Under the pieces are notes generated by a model. It was not told where the DNA came from. It ran no database searches and saw nothing but the letters and a program-made list of their open reading frames with translations. From the IMG/VR virus record IMGVR_UViG_3300028025_002446, positions 1 through 32,284 of that record: a DNA stretch of 32,284 bases. One strand, given 5' to 3'. This document shows, in pieces, positions 1 through 5,478 of this stretch; positions within the stretch are counted from its first letter, which is position 1, and every line of letters starts with the position of its first letter. The translations under genes were made by a program, and so were the position numbers. The stretch comes from a virus.

Positions 1-46
1 TTGACCAGTCAGTCAATCCTGATAGTGAGCTTGTTTGTTTGGAATG
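1..46. repeat. 46-bp inverted copy of 4307-4352
   Basis: The first 46 bases are an exact reverse complement of 4307-4352, inside the zinc-knuckle gene at 4198-4419. Identity starts at base 1 and stops abruptly at base 46, so the repeat may extend outside the window. Read on the plus strand it encodes the same peptide stretch as that gene (DQSVNPDSELVCLE), then meets a stop directly after the junction. It is either a gene fragment duplicated in inverse orientation or a chimeric join made during amplification or assembly. Confidence 0.9.
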
Positions 47-67
47 AGATTTTTGCCCACTCCTCGG

Positions 68-385
68 TTATGCCGTAGGGGGTTTGTTGCCTCTTGAGCT
101 GTTACAGGATTTATGAGCTGGTAATAGTGGTGATTGTGGGACACCAGGGTAGTAGTGGTCTGCTGTGATTTGTTTTGTGTCTGTGAATGGTTGTTTACAT
201 AGCCAACATATTGTGGCTGATTCTCTTACTTGTTTTGCTCTTTTGCGATAATCGCCTGAATAGTGTGTTCTGTTTGGTTTACGTCTTTCGTCTAACTTTG
301 CAATGTATTCGCTCTGGTGTTTAACGCAACGGTTTCCTTTCTCAACGAGTGTGCCACAGGTGAGGCAAGGTCTTTTGAATCCCAT
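68..385 (-). CDS. HNH endonuclease with N-terminal zinc finger
   Basis: A 105-aa HNH-family nuclease. Residues 7-23 hold a Cys-x2-Cys...Cys-x2-His set that looks like a small zinc-binding knuckle. The HNH part follows: C60-x2-C63, the D76-H77 pair of the first histidine, and H91-x2-C94-N95 at the end of the beta-beta-alpha-metal fold. In many phages such a free-standing HNH gene lies directly before terS/terL and helps terminase-dependent packaging; here it is the last gene before the window edge, with terL at the opposite edge. The start at 385 lies 94 nt inside the upstream peptidase gene. The HNH assignment is clear; the packaging role is inferred from position. Confidence 0.85.
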   Translation of the reverse strand: MGFKRPCLTCGTLVEKGNRCVKHQSEYIAKLDERRKPNRTHYSGDYRKRAKQVRESATICWLCKQPFTDTKQITADHYYPGVPQSPLLPAHKSCNSSRGNKPPTA

Positions 386-981
386 TGTTTAATTGTCCCA
401 TTGGTTTGGGAAACCCATCCGTAGATTGGTGGGTGGGAAAAGCTGTCGTGGGTGGTTGCTGTTTCGATTGCATCATATAAATATTTAGTGTGATTGGTGT
501 TCCAGTCTTTTGTTGTTCTGAATGCTGTTGCAAGTGAACCTAAAGCTAGTGAGCCACCTGAACCTATTGCCCAATATGGTGTGCATCTACTAATACCTAG
601 TGTGTTGCTGATGCTGAATGCTTTGCCGTGTGTTACAAGTAGTAGTTCTGATTCTGGTAGTTCGGCTACACCATCTTTAACATCTAGTGTTAATTGTTCT
701 TGTGCAACCTTTCTAATTAAAGGAATGATTCTTTTTGCTACCCATTGATACCAACTCATTATGTCCTCTTTCTTTTTTAGTTGTGGTGGAACTGCTGGAT
801 ACTTAACTAAATATTGCAACACGTCACAAACACGGTCAGCACCTGCTGCAGCGATAAGCCATTCACCTTGGCGAATAATCTTATTCATTGGTGGTGCTGT
901 GTGATAAGACTCGTCAGTTATCCCTGATTCTGACATCATCACGCATTGTTTGTTTGTTGATGCAATTCCTATTGTTGTCAT
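292..981 (-). CDS. HslV/20S proteasome-beta-like Ntn-hydrolase
   Basis: A 229-aa protein with the pattern of the HslV/proteasome beta family, threonine peptidases that use an N-terminal Thr as nucleophile. Removing the first Met exposes Thr1 (TTIGIA). In that numbering Glu is at 17, where the family has Asp, the catalytic Lys is at 33 (MNKI), and Gly is at 46 in AAAG, near the family's Gly47. A later WAIGSGGSLALGS block closely matches the AIGSGG block of HslV. No propeptide is present, as in HslV. The last 30 or so residues extend past the usual fold and overlap the HNH gene. The start overlaps the stop of the upstream 35-aa gene (ATGA). No HslU or other unfoldase is visible, so it may act alone, on peptides, or with host ATPases. 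The substrate is unknown. Confidence 0.78.
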   Translation of the reverse strand: MTTIGIASTNKQCVMMSESGITDESYHTAPPMNKIIRQGEWLIAAAGADRVCDVLQYLVKYPAVPPQLKKKEDIMSWYQWVAKRIIPLIRKVAQEQLTLDVKDGVAELPESELLLVTHGKAFSISNTLGISRCTPYWAIGSGGSLALGSLATAFRTTKDWNTNHTKYLYDAIETATTHDSFSHPPIYGWVSQTNGTIKQWDSKDLASPVAHSLRKETVALNTRANTLQS

Positions 982-1085
982 TTAACTTTTAGGCTCTCTC
1001 GGTCAATGGATATGTTTGCAGCCTGTAAACATTCGGCATAAGTGTTGTGGTCTTGTGTTTCGCAACCTGAACGACAATTACTCAT
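978..1085 (-). CDS. 35-aa actinophage Cys-motif microprotein
   Basis: A 35-aa ORF that starts with ATG at 1085 inside the end of the upstream basic-protein gene and ends in TGA overlapping the next ATG (ATGA), a tight coupled arrangement. The peptide carries CRSGC, then TQDHNTYAECLQAAN. I recall this pattern (C-x2-GC-x-T-x-DH...ECL) from many small proteins of actinobacteriophages. The three cysteines and the histidine could bind a metal. No function is known to me. The coupling on both sides and the recognisable motif argue that it is real despite its size. Confidence 0.75.
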   Translation of the reverse strand: MSNCRSGCETQDHNTYAECLQAANISIDRESLKVK

Positions 1086-1314
1086 CAGTTGCCTCAGCTT
1101 CTTTTAACGCTTCTATGGTGATTTCATTAGGAGTGTGTGTTTTAACATAAGCACGTTTCTGTTCACGAATCTTTAACTTTGCTGGGCTATAACCACCAAT
1201 GGTTCTACCAGTTTTGCGTTGCTTGCGAGGATTCTTCTTCCACGCTTTGCCACACTTACGATTGTCATTACGAGCACCACCAGACTTACCTCTACCTTTA
1301 CCCTTACCCATCAC
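1078..1314 (-). CDS. small basic protein, function unknown
   Basis: A 78-aa protein with a very basic, glycine- and lysine-rich first half (a GKGKGRGKSGG-type run, then many K/R) and a more acidic helical C-terminus. It resembles nucleic-acid-binding tails but no family is recognised. Two Met codons open the frame; either could be the start. Its start overlaps the stop of the upstream gene at 1311-1313 by four bases, and its end overlaps the 35-aa microprotein gene, so it belongs to the same coupled series. Confidence 0.6.
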   Translation of the reverse strand: MMGKGKGRGKSGGARNDNRKCGKAWKKNPRKQRKTGRTIGGYSPAKLKIREQKRAYVKTHTPNEITIEALKEAEATDE

Positions 1315-1628
1315 TCACCTTTTCCAATAACAGAACCTTTACCTGCAGCAACATCAGCAGCGTGCAACACACCAGCAATGAACAAAGTTGGTATCTGATG
1401 GTCACTTGAATTGACGTTACGAAAAGTCATAACCTCAACCTCAGCCATCAAAGAATCAATAACTGCTTGACGAGTGAAACCAACAATCATATGAGTTTGG
1501 TTAATACCTGGCTCAAGTTGTTCAGGTGTGCTCTCGTAATGTTCCAAAGCATAATTCATCAACAGAGCTTTAATCCTCTGCCCAACAGGGTCATCAAAGA
1601 TTTCTATTCCCACGAATGTTTTAACCAC
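1311..1628 (-). CDS. hypothetical protein, 105 aa
   Basis: Begins with GTG at 1628, 25 nt inside the upstream HNH gene, and ends overlapping the next gene by four bases. The protein is mixed alpha/beta without Cys motifs, signal peptide or membrane segment; it ends in a glycine-rich GKGSVIGKGE tail. I do not recognise the family. Its place in an unbroken coupled run between an HNH nuclease and a basic protein supports it as a real gene. Confidence 0.6.
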   Translation of the reverse strand: MVKTFVGIEIFDDPVGQRIKALLMNYALEHYESTPEQLEPGINQTHMIVGFTRQAVIDSLMAEVEVMTFRNVNSSDHQIPTLFIAGVLHAADVAAGKGSVIGKGE

Positions 1629-1885
1629 CCTTGTTGATACGCTTCTTCAGGATTACAAGTAACCCAGTTATGGCACTTACGACAAAGAGCAACCAAGTTT
1701 TCCTCATCAGTAATCGAACCACCTCTGGCACGCGATTTGATTTCGTGAATATCTTGACTTCTATCTGACAAACATCTTTGACAAACAGGTCTATCAGCCA
1801 ACATCTTGCGAACAAGATTCCTACGCTTTGTGGCGTAAAGATTCTCCATTTTCGCTGAGCGTGGTCTGATAGGTTTCCTGTTCAT
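1604..1885 (-). CDS. HNH endonuclease
   Basis: A 93-aa compact HNH nuclease. A basic N-terminus (residues 1-33) precedes C35-x2-C38, then the HE pair at 47-48 (DIHEIKSRARGG), N63 in the EENLVAL helix and C68-x2-C71-H72 that closes the beta-beta-alpha metal site. All catalytic and zinc-binding positions of the family are present. It lies just downstream of the SSB gene in the coupled small-gene series. It could cut host or phage DNA in recombination, or be a homing-type element without its intron; the sequence does not decide. Confidence 0.88.
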   Translation of the reverse strand: MNRKPIRPRSAKMENLYATKRRNLVRKMLADRPVCQRCLSDRSQDIHEIKSRARGGSITDEENLVALCRKCHNWVTCNPEEAYQQGWLKHSWE

Positions 1886-1894
1886 AAGCTAATC

Positions 1895-2314
1895 CTAAAA
1901 GGTATCTGATACCCAAGGATTGTTCTCAGATTGTGTAGCGTGAGGCTTATCCCTCATAATCTCAGCCTGTGGTGCAAATGCTTTACGTCTAAGTTCAGCA
2001 CCAACAGAATCAGCTTCTACTTCAAAAACTGTTTTCTCTGTGCCATCTTTGGCTGTGTAGGAGCGTTGTTTGAATTTACCTGTGATGACAACTGTGTCGC
2101 CTTTAACAACTGTTTTAGTTGTGTTCTCTGCTGTGTCATTCCAAACGTTCACGTTCAAATAAACTTTATCTCCATCAACCCATTGACCTGCTGGGTCTTT
2201 CTTTCTCTCAGAACAAGCAACACGGAGTGAGGCAACTGCTTTACCTGTTGTTGTGAAACGTAGTTCTGGGTCTTGCGTTAAATTACCTACGATAATGATT
2301 GTTGGTAATGGCAT
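1895..2314 (-). CDS. ssb: single-stranded DNA-binding protein (SSB)
   Basis: A 139-aa SSB with one OB fold. The N-terminus has the usual NLTQDPELRFTTTGKAV block, followed by VNVWNDTAENTTKTVVKGD and the GKFKQRSYTAKDG strand pair. Cellular SSBs end in an acidic DDIPF-like tip that recruits partners; here the end is NPWVSDTF, which keeps an acidic residue and a final Phe but has lost most of the charge. The ATG at 2314 overlaps the preceding stop as TAATG. It probably protects ssDNA during recombination-driven replication together with the annealing protein at 8954-9601. Confidence 0.95.
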   Translation of the reverse strand: MPLPTIIIVGNLTQDPELRFTTTGKAVASLRVACSERKKDPAGQWVDGDKVYLNVNVWNDTAENTTKTVVKGDTVVITGKFKQRSYTAKDGTEKTVFEVEADSVGAELRRKAFAPQAEIMRDKPHATQSENNPWVSDTF

Positions 2315-2718
2315 TATTTTTCTCCTTTTATTTTTGTTAGACGACTTCCCCTGGTTATAGGAAAGAAACCAACAGACTTAGTTCTCTTTGTTCTGTTTTC
2401 GAACTCTGTTGTTGTTGGTAAATCAGTTTGGTCTTTCCACTCTGGTTCAAAAAGACGCAAATCAAAAGCCCACACACCTTGAGGTGTTGAACAAATATAA
2501 GTAGGAATCATTCCACGTTCACCAGCCTCATATTTGAGTCGAGCATATTTTGATTGCTCAATCATCAAGTTCTCATAATGAGACTTACGGCACTTCAGCT
2601 CAATAAATAATTGTCTTGCATTAGAAAAGCAATCATATGAATCATAAATACCTGATGATTTAACTAAGTCAGGCATATAAAACTCTTTTAGCTTATTAAA
2701 TAATTCTTTTTCGTTCAT
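2314..2718 (-). CDS. putative PD-(D/E)XK nuclease-like protein
   Basis: A 134-aa protein. The first half has the spacing of a small PD-(D/E)XK nuclease: an Asp-rich region around YDSYD (residues 25-29), then LFIELKCRKSHY, where E-L-K would be the (D/E)-x-K core on a beta strand, followed by a helix with conserved-looking polar residues (MIEQSKYARLKY). The C-terminal half is basic. Its start overlaps the stop of whiB as ATGA and its stop overlaps the ssb start as TAATG. Family assignment rests on the motif alone. Confidence 0.5.
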   Translation of the reverse strand: MNEKELFNKLKEFYMPDLVKSSGIYDSYDCFSNARQLFIELKCRKSHYENLMIEQSKYARLKYEAGERGMIPTYICSTPQGVWAFDLRLFEPEWKDQTDLPTTTEFENRTKRTKSVGFFPITRGSRLTKIKGEK

Positions 2719-3053
2719 AATCTGTGCGCAATCACTCGAATAACTTTTCTTTTATGTTTAACATCATTTGGCATAGGAAACGCTTTCCTTAACCTTTCAC
2801 GTTCTGCAGCAGTAAAACTTCCCCAAATACCCCACTTGTTTGACCAACCATCTTCTAAACAAAAACCACGAACAGGGCAACCTAAACAAATCCTTATCGC
2901 TGATTTAATTGCAGGAACATCATCTGCTTCACAGAAAAACATTTCAGGGTCAGCATCAAGGCATTTAGCGTGTGTTTGCCAATCATCTGGTTTTGGGCAT
3001 TCTGCGCAGATTTGAGTGCCATCAATCACGGGATGACTGCAATCTTTTAGCAC
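2715..3053 (-). CDS. WhiB-like Fe-S transcription factor
   Basis: A 112-aa member of the WhiB family, which is confined to Actinobacteria and their phages. Cluster ligands are C31 (AKCLDADPEMFF), then C56-x2-C59-x5-C65 (CLGCPVRGFC). The turn motif is GIWGSF at 75-80, in place of the usual G-I/V-WGG. A basic tail (KHKRKVIRVIAHR) follows and would contact DNA. Extra cysteines at 5, 16 and 19 make a possible second metal site. The start is GTG at 3053, 32 nt inside the preceding nuclease gene. It probably acts with the host sigma factor to alter transcription; known phage WhiB proteins can block host WhiB function. This gene is the strongest host marker in the window. Confidence 0.93.
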   Translation of the reverse strand: MLKDCSHPVIDGTQICAECPKPDDWQTHAKCLDADPEMFFCEADDVPAIKSAIRICLGCPVRGFCLEDGWSNKWGIWGSFTAAERERLRKAFPMPNDVKHKRKVIRVIAHRL

Positions 3054-3387
3054 TTTCTAAATCCTTAATTAGCTTTGTAATGGTTTCTAAACTTACAACA
3101 GCCCACCATTGATTAACCTTTGACACACCCACACCATTCGGCTTGATGACTAAAACACCTAGTTCTTCTTGAGCATTTAGGCGCTCAGTTTCGGTTTCTT
3201 TCATCCATTCGTGAATCTTGTATGAGCGTTGATTTTTGACTTCTATAACGCTGAATGGGACATTGCTAATATCGCCTTTATCATTAACTCCAGCGAGAGC
3301 ACGTCTTTCAACTGCTGGGAAAGTTTGCTTCAAATAATCAGCAACAGCAGTTTCAGCCAATGTCCCTTTCTGCTTTGATTTACTCAT
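3022..3387 (-). CDS. Holliday-junction-resolvase-like PD-(D/E)XK nuclease
   Basis: A 121-aa protein of the type often found in actinophages. The order fits an archaeal-Hjc-like PD-(D/E)XK fold: KGTLAETAVADYL with E12 in the first helix, then GDISN (D39) and SVIEVKNQ with E49-x-K51, and a helix with WMKETETERLNAQEE. Such enzymes cut branched DNA so that recombined or replicated phage DNA can be packaged. The start is coupled to a tiny upstream ORF by an ATGA overlap, and the end overlaps whiB by 32 nt. Hjc-type activity is inferred; other branched-DNA or exonuclease activities are possible. Confidence 0.7.
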   Translation of the reverse strand: MSKSKQKGTLAETAVADYLKQTFPAVERRALAGVNDKGDISNVPFSVIEVKNQRSYKIHEWMKETETERLNAQEELGVLVIKPNGVGVSKVNQWWAVVSLETITKLIKDLESAKRLQSSRD

Positions 3388-3452
3388 TTAGCAAGTAGCT
3401 TTACGAGTAGATACATAATTACGATTTGCATACCGATAATGATTGCTTCCAT
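3384..3452 (-). CDS. 22-aa hydrophobic microprotein
   Basis: Starts with ATG at 3452 and ends in TGA overlapping the next ATG (ATGA). The peptide is almost wholly a hydrophobic helix of Ile, Val, Leu and Met with a Lys near the end, so it could span a membrane. Its translation could also serve mainly to couple the nuclease downstream. The evidence is an open frame plus tight overlap, so confidence is limited. Confidence 0.4.
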   Translation of the reverse strand: MEAIIIGMQIVIMYLLVKLLAK

Positions 3453-3596
3453 TTAATAACCCCAGATTCTTTCATCTGCTCTGTCCTTGGAATATAAATC
3501 AGCATCAGGTTGCCAAGTTGGTTCAGATTTAACTAACTCATCCCAAGACTCATAAATGAAAGTTATTGAACCATCATCATTCTTTCTTGTAATCAT
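3453..3596 (-). CDS. 47-aa hypothetical protein
   Basis: An ORF of 47 aa with ATG at 3596 preceded by a strong AGGAAAG ribosome-binding site. The peptide has several Trp and acidic residues (SWDELVKSEPTWQPDADLY, DERIWGY) and no Cys. Its stop lies one base before the start of the 22-aa hydrophobic ORF. No family is recognised. The ribosome-binding site and the absence of any other reading of this gap support it. Confidence 0.55.
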   Translation of the reverse strand: MITRKNDDGSITFIYESWDELVKSEPTWQPDADLYSKDRADERIWGY

Positions 3597-3685
3597 TTGT
3601 TCTTTCCTGGCAGTTTATGAATTGTCCAAGGAAGTGTTAGAAGAAACAAATAAACCATCCAGATTGCGTAATCGTAGAAAGTCAT
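3593..3685 (-). CDS. 30-aa membrane microprotein
   Basis: The ATG at 3685 overlaps the preceding stop as TAATG, and its TGA overlaps the following ATG. The peptide is one predicted membrane helix (YAIWMVYLFLLTLPWTI) ending in a basic KLPGKNK tail, consistent with an inner-membrane peptide whose C-terminus stays in the cytoplasm. Function unknown. Confidence 0.5.
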   Translation of the reverse strand: MTFYDYAIWMVYLFLLTLPWTIHKLPGKNK

Positions 3686-4086
3686 TATCTGACCGCGCAA
3701 TCGTGTGAATCGCCCTTAACAAAACCTTTTTGGCATTCAACACAAATCTTTACTAAACGAAGTGTTGGTTTCTCGTTAGTTTTTATGACAGGCCCAAAAC
3801 CCTCTGGTTTCTCATCATAAATAACATCAGCTAACTCATCACATAACGCCAAAGCCTCAGCACCATCTAAAACTAAAGCCCAATCATCAATACCAAGGGT
3901 TTCAATCAAAGATTGCGCATAAAGGTCTTGTAAAGATAAATCACCCTCAACAATCTTGGTTGATAAATCTTTAATACGCTCAGACTTATTAACCACATTA
4001 TGAGCAATCCATCTAGCCATAGAATCCAAATCAGCTTGAGGAATATGCACAACAATATGCTCACCATCTCTTTTCACACTACGCAT
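3685..4086 (-). CDS. hypothetical protein with C-terminal Cys/His knuckle
   Basis: A 133-aa protein, mainly acidic and helical. The last 30 residues carry C-V-E-C and SHDC, a C-x2-C...H-x-C set that could bind zinc. The start overlaps the stop of the upstream zinc-ribbon ORF (4079-4198) by a few bases. No known family comes to mind; its neighbours are all short, coupled, Cys-containing genes, which suggests nucleic-acid or host-factor binding. Confidence 0.65.
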   Translation of the reverse strand: MRSVKRDGEHIVVHIPQADLDSMARWIAHNVVNKSERIKDLSTKIVEGDLSLQDLYAQSLIETLGIDDWALVLDGAEALALCDELADVIYDEKPEGFGPVIKTNEKPTLRLVKICVECQKGFVKGDSHDCAVR

Positions 4087-4198
4087 TTACTTTGTCCTTT
4101 TCCGTTAATTGTTCAAAACACCAACCACAAACACTATTGTCCGTTATACGACTGACATTTATTACCCAACTGCAACCAGAACAAACAATTTCAATCAT
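4079..4198 (-). CDS. 39-aa zinc-ribbon microprotein
   Basis: ATG at 4198 overlaps the stop of the preceding gene (TAATG) and the frame closes with TAG at 4079, inside the start region of the next gene. The peptide has two clean C-x2-C knuckles (CSGC near residue 6 and CGWC near residue 25), the plan of a minimal zinc ribbon. Not assigned to a family. Confidence 0.65.
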   Translation of the reverse strand: MIEIVCSGCSWVINVSRITDNSVCGWCFEQLTEKDKVNA

Positions 4199-4419
4199 TA
4201 GAAATCCCTTTGGTTCGCAGGATGGTTTGCAAAGTAATGGTCAATGACAACTGTTCCAGCTAAAACTTGACCACTCCAAGAATTGTCGTGCTTGAAACCA
4301 AAACCACATTCCAAACAAACAAGCTCACTATCAGGATTGACTGACTGGTCAATAATTGATGCAAATAAATCAAAGTTCTCATAAATTGCATCAGGTAATG
4401 CTTCTTTTGTCTTACTCAT
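4198..4419 (-). CDS. 73-aa zinc-knuckle protein
   Basis: A small acidic protein with C-L-E-C at residues 35-38 followed by FKH, and HYFANH near the end, so a C2H2-type metal site is possible. A ribosome-binding site (GGAAAGAGGG) precedes the ATG at 4419. A hairpin at 4442-4479 separates it from the gene upstream. Part of its coding sequence (4307-4352) recurs in inverse orientation at the left edge of the window. No family is recognised. Confidence 0.65.
   Translation of the reverse strand: MSKTKEALPDAIYENFDLFASIIDQSVNPDSELVCLECGFGFKHDNSWSGQVLAGTVVIDHYFANHPANQRDF
4307..4352. repeat. internal copy of the 46-bp inverted repeat
   Basis: The partner of bases 1-46, exact over 46 bases, lying within the coding sequence of the zinc-knuckle gene. 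This copy sits in an intact reading frame, so it is the parental sequence and the copy at the window edge is the derived one. Confidence 0.9.
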
Positions 4420-4441
4420 TTTTCCCTCTTTCCTTTTTAGG

Positions 4442-4479
4442 TTCTGCTGGCAGACAACGCAGGAAGCCCACCAGCAGAA
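4442..4479 (-). terminator. intergenic hairpin, 9-bp perfect stem
   Basis: TTCTGCTGG at 4442-4450 pairs with CCAGCAGAA at 4471-4479 around a 20-nt loop. It lies between the stop of the gene at 4485 and the ribosome-binding site of the gene starting at 4419. No T-run follows, so it could be an actinobacterial-style terminator without a U-tract, a processing site or an attenuator. Confidence 0.5.
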
Positions 4480-4484
4480 GTTTG

Positions 4485-4853
4485 TTATTTGAATATACGA
4501 ATATATGGACTTTGAGCAAAACCTGTATTTGGGTGTCTACCAGGTTTAACTAATTCGTATTTAATATTGTTTTTTAGAAAATAAAGTTCTAAAGTCTGTT
4601 CAAAACATTTCCAAGACAATCTAAGAATTGTGCTTGAATCGTGTTCATTTTTACCTGATGAATCAACATAACCAACAATTTTGATTTCAGATAAATCGTG
4701 ACGATTAGCTTTGAAACCAATGCCATATCTCAAATAATCATTTTGAGCGTAATAATGAACACCAATTTTATCTGCTAAGGCTTTGATTGCTTGCCAAGTA
4801 AATTCTTGATATTCAACTGCTGTGTCTTGCTTTTGCATTACTAATGTTGCCAT
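4485..4853 (-). CDS. hypothetical protein, 122 aa
   Basis: A 122-aa soluble protein with alternating helices and strands (WQAIKALADKIGVHYY, then LSEIKIVGYVDSS and ILRLSWKCFEQTLELYFL). No catalytic motif, signal or membrane segment is visible and I do not recognise the family. It has a strong ribosome-binding site (AAGGAAAGGG) before the ATG at 4853 and is flanked by hairpins on both sides, so it may be a single-gene transcript or a differentially processed unit. Confidence 0.65.
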   Translation of the reverse strand: MATLVMQKQDTAVEYQEFTWQAIKALADKIGVHYYAQNDYLRYGIGFKANRHDLSEIKIVGYVDSSGKNEHDSSTILRLSWKCFEQTLELYFLKNNIKYELVKPGRHPNTGFAQSPYIRIFK

Positions 4854-4873
4854 TTTTTTGTCCCTTTCCTTGG

Positions 4874-4920
4874 ACTAAGGGCTGGCATTGTTACCAGCCC
4901 AAATCTTTTCGACCCTTAGT
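4874..4920 (-). terminator. two-part hairpin around the 58-aa gene's stop
   Basis: An outer stem pairs ACTAAGG (4874-4880) with CCTTAGT (4914-4920), and an inner stem pairs GGGCTGG (4879-4885) with CCAGCCC (4894-4900); the two share a couple of bases, so they compete or stack. The outer arm contains the stop codon of the upstream 58-aa gene. There is no T-run. It is probably a terminator or RNA-processing structure. Confidence 0.5.
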
Positions 4921-5092
4921 TACTTTGCTCTCTAGCTGAATCAACAATCTTCCAGAATCTTTTTTGAATGTAACTTGTTTGCCAAGACATCAAATTCATC
5001 AATGGGCGCATATCGTCAGCATTGAATCCTGATGCTATAAAAGCTTGTGCTGCTTCTTGTACTTCTGTTGTCTTTAGTCTTGCTGCGTTCAT
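4916..5092 (-). CDS. 58-aa helical protein, first gene after an intergenic region
   Basis: An ORF of 58 aa with ATG at 5092 and a strong AGGAAAGGA ribosome-binding site. It is Ala-rich and helical at first (VQEAAQAFIASGFNADDMRP), then has LMNLMSWQTSYIQKRFW. It is the first minus-strand gene after the large intergenic region with the LexA-like box and shared leader elements, so it is probably made from a dedicated promoter. No family recognised. Confidence 0.65.
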   Translation of the reverse strand: MNAARLKTTEVQEAAQAFIASGFNADDMRPLMNLMSWQTSYIQKRFWKIVDSAREQSN

Positions 5093-5098
5093 TTTTGG

Positions 5099-5143
5099 TC
5101 CTTTCCTTGACCTTGTATAACAATACTAAACGAGAGGTATAAC
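5099..5143 (-). promoter_or_regulatory. shared leader and GTTATACA-type half-sites
   Basis: The plus-strand sequence cctttccttgaccttgt (from 5100) is identical to that at 6728-6744, upstream of another minus-strand gene, and includes the ribosome-binding site. Next to it is TGTATAAC (5114-5121), identical to a half of the 18-bp palindrome at 6743-6760, and a second near-copy GGTATAAC (5136-5143). A weak minus-strand promoter can be read as TTGCTT, 17 bp, TAGTAT. These are likely promoter or operator parts. Confidence 0.5.
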
Positions 5144-5167
5144 AAAAGCAAGCTATTTCAAGCACAT

Positions 5168-5189
5168 TTTGATAACAATTTGATAACGA
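5168..5189. repeat. two tandem 11-bp TTTGATAACRA units
   Basis: TTTGATAACAA (5168-5178) is followed directly by TTTGATAACGA (5179-5189), one mismatch. Direct repeats one helical turn apart can be protein-binding sites. Only two units are present, so chance is possible. Confidence 0.45.
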
Positions 5190-5206
5190 TTTATGTCCGA
5201 AATGTC

Positions 5207-5222
5207 TAGAACACCTGTTCGA
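5207..5222. promoter_or_regulatory. LexA (SOS) box-like palindrome
   Basis: TAGAACACCTGTTCGA matches the actinobacterial LexA operator TCGAAC-N4-GTTCGA at 11 of the 12 fixed positions and contains the full GAAC-N4-GTTC core. It lies in the large intergenic region, 115 bp before the minus-strand 58-aa gene. Host LexA could repress a phage promoter here until DNA damage. No transcription start is known, so function is inferred. Confidence 0.5.
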
Positions 5223-5455
5223 CAGATTTTACGTTCAGGCGGGGCAAAACAAGGCAGAGGATGGCGAATAATTCAACCACCCTCAATTACGCCCAGTATG
5301 GGTATAAAGGAGTCAGATGGGGGCTATTTCAGCCCGATTGCGCCATTTGTAGAGGTAAGTCCCTAGTCAATATCAGGCAACCCGTTTTGACATTCTCACA
5401 ACTACTCGCAGATTATCGATTTTCTGCTCGCTTGATTATTTTCTTGCAAGATTAA

Positions 5456-5478
5456 ATATCTGCCTCAAACGCAGATTT
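5456..5478 (-). terminator. hairpin downstream of the gene at 5553-5918
   Basis: ATCTGC (5458-5463) pairs with GCAGAT (5471-5476) over a 7-nt loop, with A/T flanks that extend the stem on the minus strand. It lies about 75 bp after the stop of the nuclease-like gene and is a plausible weak terminator. Confidence 0.35.

Noticed and set aside
1-46. Direct terminal repeat showing a complete circular genome
   Set aside because: The copy is inverted and internal, not at the opposite edge, so it does not show closure.
5193-5366. 57-codon plus-strand ORF and a second one at 5261-5455
   Set aside because: They overlap in different frames, neither has a convincing ribosome-binding site, the first contains the LexA-like box, and the peptides match nothing I know. 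The region is more simply read as non-coding.
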